A DNA stretch of 64,000 nucleotides from positions 5,793,001 to 5,857,000 of the forward strand of contig NZ_LT607733.1 of NCBI RefSeq assembly GCF_900091445.1, written 5' to 3'. The notes below the pieces were generated by a model, which did not search any database, had not been told where the DNA came from, and saw only the letters and a list, made by a program, of their open reading frames with translations. Numbering within the stretch: position 1 is the first letter of the stretch; each line of letters begins with the position of its first letter. Source of the stretch: Micromonospora echinofusca. GTDB lineage: Bacteria > Actinomycetota > Actinomycetes > Mycobacteriales > Micromonosporaceae. Shown here piece by piece: positions 1-7,264 of this stretch. The translations under genes were made by a program, and so were the position numbers.

Positions 1-756
1 CTGGTCGCGGTCGTCGGCGCCGCCCTGATCATGTTCGTGGTGCTCTACCTGACCCACGGCGTGACCGCGCAGACCTCGGTCGCCGTACTCGGCACGTTGG
101 GCAGCCTGGTGCTGACCGGCGTCCTCGGCACCATCGCCACCGCCGCGACCCACCTGACCGGCTTCGGCTCCGAGGACGCCACCACGCTGTCGATGTACCA
201 GGCCGACGTCGACCTGCACGGGCTGCTGCTGGCCGGGATCATCATCGGCTCCCTCGGGGTGCTCGACGACGTCACGGTCACCCAGGCCGCCACCGTCACC
301 GAGCTGGCGCACGCCAACCCGGGCCTGTCCCGCAGGCAGCTCTACCGGGCGGCGACCCGGGTCGGGCGGGCGCACATCGCCTCGACGGTGAACACGATCG
401 TGCTGGCGTACGCCGGCGCCTCGCTGCCGGTGCTGCTCCTGCTCACCGCCGACTCGCGGGCGGTGACCCAGCTTCTCACCAGCGAGTTCCTCGCCCAGGA
501 GATCGTCCGCAGCGCGGTCGCCACCCTCGGGCTGATCGCCGCCGTGCCGCTGACCACCGGTCTGGCGGCCCTGGTGACCACGGCGGGCCGGCGGGCCGGG
601 GAGCCCACCGACCGCGCGGCCCCCGCGCCGACGCCTCGGCCGGCGGCCGACCGGGCCGAGGCGCTGGAGGCGCTCAGCGGGCCGCGCGGAGACGTGCCGT
701 CCGCCGCTCCCGCCGGATGGCCCGACCACAACAGGAGAACGGACACCGCATGGTGA
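1..756 (+). CDS. YibE/F family membrane protein, 3' part
   Basis: The reading frame is open from base 1, so the gene starts upstream of the window; 251 C-terminal residues are visible. They form about five hydrophobic segments (near visible residues 1-30, 35-60, 75-95, 130-150 and 170-195). Between them lies the soluble stretch LGVLDDVTVTQAATV, followed by a Pro/Ala-rich charged tail. The DDVTVTQ region with flanking membrane helices is typical of YibE/F proteins, a family of multi-pass membrane proteins of uncertain biochemical role in Gram-positive bacteria. The next gene is about 300 bases downstream behind a riboswitch, so this gene probably ends its own transcription unit. The family call rests on remembered similarity; the function is unknown. 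Confidence 0.75.
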   Translation: MVAVVGAALIMFVVLYLTHGVTAQTSVAVLGTLGSLVLTGVLGTIATAATHLTGFGSEDATTLSMYQADVDLHGLLLAGIIIGSLGVLDDVTVTQAATVTELAHANPGLSRRQLYRAATRVGRAHIASTVNTIVLAYAGASLPVLLLLTADSRAVTQLLTSEFLAQEIVRSAVATLGLIAAVPLTTGLAALVTTAGRRAGEPTDRAAPAPTPRPAADRAEALEALSGPRGDVPSAAPAGWPDHNRRTDTAW

Positions 757-859
757 CACTCCTCTGCGTGACGATTCGGGGTTCCCGCCCTGATAAACGC
801 GTCACTGGTCACCGTCAGCCATTACGAAATAACGCATTTAGTCGGCTTAGGGACGTAGA

Positions 860-1052
860 TCCCCGGGAGTGCTCTCAGGTAACCTCGCTGCCGGTCACCG
901 CCGAAGGCGCGCAGCGGCGCCTGCGGTGCCGCCGCCCAATCGCCGCCAGGCGAGCCGGGGACCCAGGCACGTGGGGTGAATCCGCGACAGCGGTAGGGGC
1001 CACTTCCGCCCCGAACCCGTCAGCTAACCCGGTCGGCGGTCGACGGAAGGGA
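860..1052 (+). promoter_or_regulatory. c-di-AMP riboswitch (ydaO/yuaA type)
   Basis: The leader carries the hallmark blocks of the ydaO class in the right order: GAGCCGGGGACCCA (952-965), GGGGTGAATC (973-982), CCGAACCC (1011-1018), CAGCTAACC (1021-1029) and GTCGACGGAAGG (1039-1050). The last block runs into the ribosome binding site of the gene at 1058, so ligand binding could affect both transcription and translation. In actinomycetes this class binds cyclic di-AMP and sits in front of cell-wall hydrolase and resuscitation genes, and the downstream gene fits that pattern. The 5' boundary is approximate. Confidence 0.9.
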
Positions 1053-1057
1053 AAACT

Positions 1058-2074
1058 GTGACGGCACCCCTACGCCGCTGGCTGACGCCCGTGGTGGCCG
1101 TACTCGCCGCCCTGGCGGTCTTCGCCGGGCCTCTCCCGGCGGTGGCCGCGCCCACCCCACCCAAGCCCTCCGGCCACGGCGACGACGAGCCCAAGCTGCT
1201 CGACGACCTGATCGAGGCCCGCAACCGGTCCTACGTGCAGGCCAAGGCGAAGCTGGAGAAGTCGAAGAAGCGCCAGCTCGAACTGGCCCTGGAGGTCAAC
1301 CGGGCACAGGCCGAACTGAACGCGCTGGCCCCGCAGGTCAGTCAGATCGCCGCCCAGTCCTACCGGACGGGACGGATCGGCGCGGTGTCGATGCTGCTGG
1401 ACACCGCCAGCCCCGACTCGTTCGTCAAGCGCGCCGCCGCCCTCGACGAGCTGAACCTGGTCAACTCCAAGAAGCTCGCCGAGGTGAACGCGGTCAAGAA
1501 CCGCGCCGAGCAGGCCAAGCTGGCGCTCGACGCCGAGGTCCGCGAGCAGCAGAAGCTGACGAACGAGATGGCGCGCGGCAAGCGGGAGGCGGAGAAGGCG
1601 CTCGCACTGGTCGGCGGCAGGGGGCTGACCAGTGGCAAGGTGGTCGCCACCTCGCCGGTGGCGAAAATCGCGCCGGGACGTACGGCCGACGGCGACTGGA
1701 AGCCCCTGGGCTGCACCGAGGACGATCCCACCACCTCCGGCTGCATCACCGCGCGCACGCTGCACATGTACAAGGAGGTCAAGCGGGTCGGCTTCAACCG
1801 GTTCGTCGGCTGTTACCGCTCCGGCGGGCCGTACGAGCATCCGAAGGGCCGGGCCTGCGACTGGTCGTTGCAGAGGAGCGGCTTCTCCCCCTGGCACAAC
1901 GACGACACCTACATGTACGGCAACAACCTGACCGCGTTCCTGGTCCGCAACGCCGACCGGCTCGGCATCTACTACGTGATCTGGAACCGGCAGATCTGGT
2001 TCCCGGCGACCGGCTGGAAGTCCTACAGCGGCCCGTCGAACCACACCGACCACGTGCACGTGTCACTGCTCTAG
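1058..2074 (+). CDS. Secreted coiled-coil cell-wall protein with ARB_07466/VldE-like C-terminal domain
   Basis: This is a 338-residue secreted protein. Residues 1-31 are a Sec signal peptide (basic RRW, hydrophobic core, AVA cleavage site). Residues about 45-185 are a charged heptad-rich coiled coil like those of NlpC/P60 and RipA-type hydrolases. Residues about 215-338 form a compact Cys-containing domain with RACDWS and a terminal HTDHVHVS motif, resembling the actinobacterial domain related to the M15 peptidase fold. It probably acts on, or binds, peptidoglycan outside the membrane. The GTG start follows AAGGGAAAACT. The c-di-AMP riboswitch immediately upstream points to control by turgor or cell-wall signalling. 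A perfect hairpin terminator follows. Catalytic activity is not proven by the residues seen. Confidence 0.85.
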   Translation: MTAPLRRWLTPVVAVLAALAVFAGPLPAVAAPTPPKPSGHGDDEPKLLDDLIEARNRSYVQAKAKLEKSKKRQLELALEVNRAQAELNALAPQVSQIAAQSYRTGRIGAVSMLLDTASPDSFVKRAAALDELNLVNSKKLAEVNAVKNRAEQAKLALDAEVREQQKLTNEMARGKREAEKALALVGGRGLTSGKVVATSPVAKIAPGRTADGDWKPLGCTEDDPTTSGCITARTLHMYKEVKRVGFNRFVGCYRSGGPYEHPKGRACDWSLQRSGFSPWHNDDTYMYGNNLTAFLVRNADRLGIYYVIWNRQIWFPATGWKSYSGPSNHTDHVHVSLL

Positions 2075-2105
2075 CCGCCCGCCCACGGGCCGGCGAAGCC
2101 GGGAC

Positions 2106-2150
2106 CGACACAGGGCCGCCCCCACCGGACGCGGGAGCGGCCCTGTGTCG
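2106..2150. terminator. Bidirectional hairpin terminator
   Basis: A perfect 14-bp inverted repeat (CGACACAGGGCCGC, 2106-2119, with its complement at 2137-2150) lies between two convergent genes. There is no U-tract on either side, as is usual in high-GC actinomycetes. Confidence 0.8.
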
Positions 2151-2195
2151 TCGTGCGGCCCGACGACGACCGGTCGGGACGGCTCGGCGGGAGGA

Positions 2196-2942
2196 TCAGG
2201 CGGCGCTGGCGGCCGGCTCCGGCGCGTCGACCGTACGGGCGGGCACGGCGGCCACCGTCCGCACCTCACCGGCGGTCAGCCGGTACGACATGCCGACCAC
2301 GCCGCAGCGGCCGGCGGCCACCTCCGTGGCGAGGACGGCGGAACGGTCGAGCATCGCCTCGACGGTGTGCGCGATGTGGATGTCGACGATCCCGTCGATG
2401 TCCTCCACGCCCTCGGCGGCGGCCCGCCGCAGGCTGGGCACCACGGCGTCCACCACGGCGCAGAGGTGCCCGACCGGCGGGGCACCGGTGGCGTCCGCCG
2501 TACGCGCCGCCTGGACGGCCCCGCAGGAGTCGTGCCCGAGCACCACCACCAGGGGCGTGCCCAGGACGGTCACGGCGTACTCGACGCTGCCCAGCACCTC
2601 GGGGCCGATGGTGTGCCCGGCGGTGCGGACCACGAAGAGGTCACCCAGGCCACGATCGAAGATGATCTCGGCAGCGAGGCGGGAGTCGGAGCAGCCGACG
2701 ATCACCGCGAAGGGGTGCTGCCCGTCGGCGACCGCGGTACGGTGCCCGGCGTCCTGGTTGGGGTGGCGCGGCGCGCCGGTCACGAACCGCCGGTTGCCGG
2801 CGTGCAGCTCGGCGAGCGCCTGCTCGGGACTCGCGGGGACGGCCGGCGCGGTGCTGGCGTCGGCCGGGGCGGTGCCCATGGTCGACACCGGCAGCGTCCG
2901 CTCCGGGCCCGGTTGAGTGCCTGGCGATCCGGGACGACTCAT
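2196..2942 (-). CDS. Beta-class carbonic anhydrase
   Basis: The enzyme hydrates CO2 to bicarbonate in the cytoplasm. The 248-residue product has the zinc-site signatures of the beta class: CSDSR (Cys84, Asp86, Arg88) and HDSCG (His137, Cys140). The catalytic Asp/Arg dyad is intact. Residues 1-35 are a low-complexity Ala/Pro extension, so translation might instead begin at Met22 (about 2879). The upstream start is preferred because AGGAG lies about 11 nt before it. The gene stands alone, convergent with the coiled-coil gene and divergent from the small regulator at 3178. No transporter such as a SulP family protein is adjacent. Confidence 0.95.
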   Translation of the reverse strand: MSRPGSPGTQPGPERTLPVSTMGTAPADASTAPAVPASPEQALAELHAGNRRFVTGAPRHPNQDAGHRTAVADGQHPFAVIVGCSDSRLAAEIIFDRGLGDLFVVRTAGHTIGPEVLGSVEYAVTVLGTPLVVVLGHDSCGAVQAARTADATGAPPVGHLCAVVDAVVPSLRRAAAEGVEDIDGIVDIHIAHTVEAMLDRSAVLATEVAAGRCGVVGMSYRLTAGEVRTVAAVPARTVDAPEPAASAA

Positions 2943-3177
2943 CCCAACACCTCGCTCCTGACGTGAACGGCCTGGTCACCCGGGCCGACGCTGGACGCGG
3001 GCTGCCACCACGGTCACACGCACCGCAAGGTACGTCAAGGTATGCGTGATATCCATTTCATATGTTTGTCGGCGCCTGGTACGCCGGCCGCCGGCCGCCC
3101 GCCGACCTGCGGTTCACGCGCAAGCGCGTCAGCCAGCGCGCGAGGGCGCACGGCAGGCGCGAGGAAAGGGCCATACG

Positions 3178-3519
3178 ATGGCGGGCATGGCGACGACTGG
3201 GGAGAACGGGAGCACCCGCAACTGGACGTTCCTCACCAACCACGGGCACGTGCTGCTCGCCATCGCGCGCAACCCCACCGCCCGGCTCCGCGACGTCGCC
3301 GACGAGGTGGGTGTCACCGAACGGGCCGCCCAGGCGATCGTCGCCGACCTGGAGGCCGGCGGTTACCTCAACCGCACCCGGGTCGGCCGGCGCAACGAGT
3401 ACACGCTCAACCCCGCCGGCCGGTTCCGGCACCCCGCCGAAGCGGACCGGCAGGTCGGCGCCCTGCTCGCCCTCTTCACCGACGAGCAGGAGCCGGTCGA
3501 GCCCGCCGAGGGCCCCTGA
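3178..3519 (+). CDS. Small winged-helix transcriptional regulator
   Basis: A protein of 113 residues made almost entirely of a winged helix-turn-helix. Residues about 20-75 contain helix-turn-helix segments (RLRDVADEVGVTERAAQAI) followed by a wing with YLNRTRVGRRNEYTLN, as in MarR/ArsR-like and TrmB-like small regulators. No ligand domain is present. The ATG at 3178 is chosen because GAGGAAAGG lies 7 nt upstream. Longer in-frame starts exist but give an arginine-rich, unlikely N-terminus. It is transcribed toward the stand-alone mycosin at 3687, which has its own promoter-like element. The target is unknown. Confidence 0.85.
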   Translation: MAGMATTGENGSTRNWTFLTNHGHVLLAIARNPTARLRDVADEVGVTERAAQAIVADLEAGGYLNRTRVGRRNEYTLNPAGRFRHPAEADRQVGALLALFTDEQEPVEPAEGP

Positions 3520-3674
3520 CGGCGGCACCCACCCCGTCCGTCCCGACCGCCGGCCCCCCCGACCCGCGCCGCCCCCGCCGCGCTCCCGCCCATGCGGGAC
3601 GCTCCGGTCCGGCGAGGCCGCCGTCCCGGTCCCGTGCCCCGGAGGCGGTGACGCGCGCCTGCGGCCCCCGGCGG

Positions 3675-3680
3675 TAATCT
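3675..3680 (+). promoter_or_regulatory. -10 element of a leaderless promoter (mycosin 1)
   Basis: TAATCT ends 6 nt before the GTG of the mycosin gene at 3687, and no Shine-Dalgarno sequence is present. Transcription would start at or next to the start codon. Confidence 0.6.
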
Positions 3681-3686
3681 CACCGC

Positions 3687-4934
3687 GTGCGCGAGAGTTT
3701 CCGACCGGGCGGGACCGAGCGGGCCCGGCGACCCGGGCGCGGTGCCCGTGCGGTCCTGCGTGGAGCGGCCGCGGTCCTGCTCGGCACCGCCGTCGTCGTC
3801 CCGTCGCCCGCCTCGGCGGCCCTTCCCCGCTGTGGGCCCCCCGGCGTCGCGGCCCCCGCCGAGACGCCGTGGCCGCTGAAGCGACTCGAACCCTCGTCGG
3901 CCTGGCGGATCTCCCGGGGCGCCGGCGTCACGGTTGCGGTCATCGACTCCGGCGTCTCCGCCACCCATCCCGCGCTGAAGGGCCAGGTCAGGGTGGGCCG
4001 GGACTTCAACGGGCTGCCGCAGCAGGAGGGCCGCTGCGACCTGGCCGGGCACGGCACCATCGTCGCCGGCATCATCGCCGGGAAGGAGCGCGCCGGCACG
4101 TCGTTCAGCGGCATCGCGCCGCAGGCCAGGATCCTTCCGGTACGCGTCCTGCCCGACACCCGGACCACCGTCGACGAAGGGCTGCCGGGGCAGATCGCCA
4201 CGGCGATCCGGTGGTCCGTGCAGAACGGCGCCGACGTCATCAACCTGTCGCTGGTGACCCTGGACCGCAAGGAACTCGCCGACGCCGTCCGCTACGCCCT
4301 CGACGAGGGGGTGGTCGTGGTCGCCGCCGCCGGCAACCGCCAGGAGAACCAGCAGGACATGCCCGCGTACCCGGCCGCCTACCCGGGCGTGATCGCGGTC
4401 GCCGGCGTGGACGAGGAGGGCGGCCACGTGGGCAGCTCGGTGAGCGGGGACTACGTCGACGTCGCGGCGCCCGGGCTGAACATCCTCGGTCCGGCTCCCG
4501 GGGGCGAGGGCTACCTGGCCGAGCCGCAGGGCGGCACCAGCTTCGCCGCCGCGTACGTCTCCGGGGTGGCCGCGCTCGTCCGGGCCGCCCACCCCGACCT
4601 CGGCCCGGAGCAGGTCGCCGACCGGCTGGTCCGGACGGCCGACAGCCCGCCCGAGGGGAAGAACGCCGAGGTCGGCCACGGGGTGGTGAATCCGTACCGG
4701 GCGGTGGCGAGCCTGCTCGGCAGCCGCATCGACCCGCCCGCCGGGGCGATGCCACCACCGCCCTCCACCGAGGATCCGCTCGCCTGGCAGGGCACCGTCG
4801 CGGTCTGGGTCGCCGCCGTGGGCGCGCTCGTCGCCGGGCTGCTGTTGTCCGTCAAGCCGATCCTGATCCGCGGGCGCCGCCGGGGCTGGCGCCCGGGCCG
4901 TCGCCCCTCCGGAGTGGACGCCACGACCGGCTGA
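3687..4934 (+). CDS. mycP: Mycosin-type subtilisin-like serine protease, stand-alone copy
   Basis: A 415-residue S8-family protease of the type VII secretion mycosin type, expected to be anchored in the membrane with the catalytic domain outside. It has a signal peptide (about residues 20-45, ASA-AL), then the catalytic domain with Asp87 (VIDSG), His122 (GHGTIVAG), oxyanion Asn217 (AAAGN) and Ser285 (GGTSFAAA). Cys49 and Cys117 could form the disulfide seen in mycosins. A single TM helix lies near 370-392 with a short basic tail. The catalytic set is intact. It lies about 1.6 kb from the ESX locus and is read from its own leaderless-type promoter, so it may be regulated separately from the second mycosin at 7265. 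Confidence 0.92.
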   Translation: MRESFRPGGTERARRPGRGARAVLRGAAAVLLGTAVVVPSPASAALPRCGPPGVAAPAETPWPLKRLEPSSAWRISRGAGVTVAVIDSGVSATHPALKGQVRVGRDFNGLPQQEGRCDLAGHGTIVAGIIAGKERAGTSFSGIAPQARILPVRVLPDTRTTVDEGLPGQIATAIRWSVQNGADVINLSLVTLDRKELADAVRYALDEGVVVVAAAGNRQENQQDMPAYPAAYPGVIAVAGVDEEGGHVGSSVSGDYVDVAAPGLNILGPAPGGEGYLAEPQGGTSFAAAYVSGVAALVRAAHPDLGPEQVADRLVRTADSPPEGKNAEVGHGVVNPYRAVASLLGSRIDPPAGAMPPPPSTEDPLAWQGTVAVWVAAVGALVAGLLLSVKPILIRGRRRGWRPGRRPSGVDATTG

Positions 4935-5253
4935 CGGCCCTTCCCACACCGCTGCGAGGGTGGGCCCAGGGCACGGCCTGCCTCATGAACCGTGACTGGC
5001 TGCGCCGGACCTCGGCGGCCGGCGGTGCAGTCCCCTCGGCTCGATACCACACGGGTATTTATATGCCGCGCAGGTATCAGCGTTCCGGCGGCAGTGGTTC
5101 CTCAACTCCACGCGCCTCCCACGTCTGCTGTCAGCCAGAACGCCGCCGGGACCGCGATCAGACCCGACACCCCGTGAGGCGTACGCCCCGCCACGCCCCT
5201 GGTCCCGGCGCACCTCGGGTGTCGGCGGGCGCCGCACGGCGCCCCGGACAGAG
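4935..5253. other. Gene-free stretch with an AT-rich patch
   Basis: There is no convincing gene. At 5043-5078 an AT-rich patch (GGTATTTATATGCC) is enclosed by the inverted arms GATACC (5043-5048) and GGTATC (5073-5078), a strong local departure from the surrounding G+C. It might be a protein-binding site or a promoter; nothing firmer can be said. Confidence 0.4.
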
Positions 5254-5289
5254 CGGAGCGCCGCCCACCGTGCGGTGGACGGCGCTCCG
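5254..5289 (-). terminator. Hairpin terminator of the 8.7-5.3 kb minus-strand unit
   Basis: A 17-bp stem (5254-5270 with 5273-5289) ends 6 nt downstream of the stop of the WXG/Gly-rich gene. The single mismatch at DNA level becomes a G-U pair in the minus-strand RNA, so it suits termination from that side. Confidence 0.8.
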
Positions 5290-5295
5290 TCAGCG

Positions 5296-6633
5296 TCAGC
5301 GCAGGATGCCCGGCGTACCGCCGCCGTCGGCACCCCAGACGTCCTCGTCCTCCTCCAGCCAGGTGTTGCGCGCGGTCTCCTCGTCGCCGTAGCCGGCGCC
5401 ACCCATACCGGCCATGCCACCGACACCCCGGGCCCCCGCGCCCTTGGCGCCGACACCGGCGGCACCCGCGCGCCCGCCGCCACGGCCGGCCCCGCCGGCC
5501 GCACCGCCGCCCATCATCGGACCCATGCCGCCCGCGCCCAGCTTGCCGCCGGCGCCGAGCTTGCCGCCGCCCCGGCCGCCGTTGCGTCCGGCGCCGGCCG
5601 CGCCCCCGCCCATCATCGGACCCATGTTGGGGCTCACCGGCCGGCCGAGCGAGCCGCCGCCCGGGATCACGCCCCCGCCGCCCAGGCCGCCGCCACCGGA
5701 GCCCAGCCCGCCACCGGCACCGAGCCCGGAGGTGCCGGGCAGGCCGCCGCCACCGGCACCGCCGAGGCCCGAGACGGGCGGGGCGCCGGCGCCGGCCAGC
5801 CCACTGCCGTAGTTCTCGCCGAGGCTGCCGGTGTTCGGCGGGTAGCCCCCGGTGCTCGGGGTGTAGCCGGTGCCCGGCGTGTAGCCGCCGCCGTTCAGGC
5901 CGGGGTGCGCGGTGGAGCCGACACCGACGCTCCCGGTCTCGGGCACGCCGGCCCCGCTGAGCGACGGCATGCCGCCACCCGGCATGCCGCCGGTCGAGGG
6001 CATTCCGCCCATACTGGGTGCGCCGCCAGGGCTGCCGGCGCCGGGGCCGCCGCCGAGGTCCGGCGTCTCCACGTTCGGAGTCCTGTCGAGGATCGGGGTG
6101 CTCTGGCCGGGCGTGCCCGAGTCGACGGTCACGTAGTCGCCGCTGACCTGGTTGTAGACCTTGGCCGCTTCCTCGGACTTGTCGTTGATCCAGTCGGCGA
6201 GCGAGGTGAGCGGGTCGAGCAGGCCCAGGAAGTCGGGCTTGACCTTCATCTCGAAGAGGCCCGTGTCGATCACGATCCGGCCGTTGCGTGCCTCCAGCAC
6301 GTCGTTGACGCAGCTCGCGGGGATGGGGAAGTCGGCCTGCGCGGCACTGAGCTTGTCGGCGGCGGTCTTCAGCGACTGGACGATGCCGTTTTGCTTCTCG
6401 GCGTCGTCGACGACCCGTCCGGTGTCCGTGGCGATCTGCTTGATGTGAGTCTTGAAGGACTCGTACGCCGGGCCCTTCCACACCTCACCGAGATCGGCGA
6501 CGTTCGTCTCCAGGCTCTCCTTGACGGAGTTCAGGTTCTTCAGCAGCTGCTCCCAGCCCAGCGCGGCGCTGGTGACGTCGCCCGGCCTGCCCGCGACGAC
6601 GATCTGCTGGCACATCTCTTCCCAGCTCGGCAT
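5296..6633 (-). CDS. WXG100-like protein with long Gly-rich tail (ESX substrate candidate)
   Basis: A 445-residue protein. Residues 1-95 are helical with a W-x-G turn (VWKGPAY) as in WXG100/PPE-like partners. A spacer of about 80 residues follows, then a long region (about 180-415) of Gly/Pro/Met repeats. The last 25 residues are acidic and ordered: EEDEDVWG and a terminal PGILR. The same ending (TEDDMVWG then PPVLG) occurs in the protein at 20390, and the genes beside the two are also related. It follows the YxxxE protein at 6650 by 16 nt, and a terminator lies directly after it. It is probably exported by the ESX system as a dimer with its neighbour. Role outside the cell unknown. The ATG follows GGGAGGGTGACAGG. 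Confidence 0.8.
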   Translation of the reverse strand: MPSWEEMCQQIVVAGRPGDVTSAALGWEQLLKNLNSVKESLETNVADLGEVWKGPAYESFKTHIKQIATDTGRVVDDAEKQNGIVQSLKTAADKLSAAQADFPIPASCVNDVLEARNGRIVIDTGLFEMKVKPDFLGLLDPLTSLADWINDKSEEAAKVYNQVSGDYVTVDSGTPGQSTPILDRTPNVETPDLGGGPGAGSPGGAPSMGGMPSTGGMPGGGMPSLSGAGVPETGSVGVGSTAHPGLNGGGYTPGTGYTPSTGGYPPNTGSLGENYGSGLAGAGAPPVSGLGGAGGGGLPGTSGLGAGGGLGSGGGGLGGGGVIPGGGSLGRPVSPNMGPMMGGGAAGAGRNGGRGGGKLGAGGKLGAGGMGPMMGGGAAGGAGRGGGRAGAAGVGAKGAGARGVGGMAGMGGAGYGDEETARNTWLEEDEDVWGADGGGTPGILR

Positions 6634-6649
6634 CCTGTCACCCTCCCGA

Positions 6650-7231
6650 TCAGCCGTTGGATCCGTTGGTGGCGGCTTGGCTGAAGGCGCGCTCCATCTC
6701 GGCGGCGGACATGGCGTTCGCCTTCTCCGCCGTCTCGTAGTTCTCCTTGACCTCGCGCAGCGCGTTGGCGGCCTGGTAGAGGTCCTCGGCGAGCTTCCGG
6801 ACGCTCTGCTGCGTGGCGGTGAAGAGGCTGCCGTGCTTGCGGGCCAGGTCGCCCGCCCGGTCGAAGGCGCCGAGCGGGCTCGTCGCCCCGCCGCCCACGC
6901 CGTTCATGCCGCTCGACGCCGCCGCGCCGCCCATCTTGTCCTGGATCTCGACCATCGTGTACGACTGCTTGTTGAGAAACGAGGCGTGCGACTCCAACCA
7001 CTCGATGGCGCTGTCCAGGCTGGACGCGTCCCACTCCGTGTTGTCGCCGCTCTCGCCCGCCCCCGGCACCAGGCCGGAGGGCGTCTGCGCCCGGTTGACG
7101 TTGTCCATCGTGATGCCGCTGACGTGCACGGTGGGTGCCAGCGGGGTGATGGGCATGTAGGGGGTGTCCACCCGGATCTCGTCCGGCTGCTCCGTCCTGT
7201 CCACCCGTGGGCTCGTCCGGTCGTCCGTCAT
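6650..7231 (-). CDS. ESX-associated protein with YxxxE export motif
   Basis: A protein of 193 residues: a polar N-terminal segment of about 60 residues, then a long alpha-helical hairpin. Near the C-terminus is NYETAEKANA, which matches the Y-x-x-x-D/E type VII export signal, followed by more helix. It lacks a W-x-G turn, and its downstream partner at 5296 supplies one, so the two resemble a PE/PPE-like heterodimer. The NYxTAExxNA block also occurs in the protein at 20029. The ATG at 7231 is chosen over one 27 nt upstream because GGGGAGGA sits 5 nt before it. It lies 33 nt after the mycosin gene in the same orientation. Confidence 0.75.
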   Translation of the reverse strand: MTDDRTSPRVDRTEQPDEIRVDTPYMPITPLAPTVHVSGITMDNVNRAQTPSGLVPGAGESGDNTEWDASSLDSAIEWLESHASFLNKQSYTMVEIQDKMGGAAASSGMNGVGGGATSPLGAFDRAGDLARKHGSLFTATQQSVRKLAEDLYQAANALREVKENYETAEKANAMSAAEMERAFSQAATNGSNG

Positions 7232-7264
7232 CGGTTCCTCCCCGTCGCCGACTGACAATCTGGC

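Noticed and set aside
717..1061. Open frame between the YibE/F gene and the coiled-coil gene
   Set aside because: It lies on the c-di-AMP riboswitch and has no ribosome binding site or domain.
3062..5392. Long plus-strand open frame over the wHTH and mycosin region
   Set aside because: Its translation is Arg/Pro/Gly-rich and low in aliphatic residues, the usual shadow of a real gene in very high-GC DNA; the mycosin frame carries all motifs.
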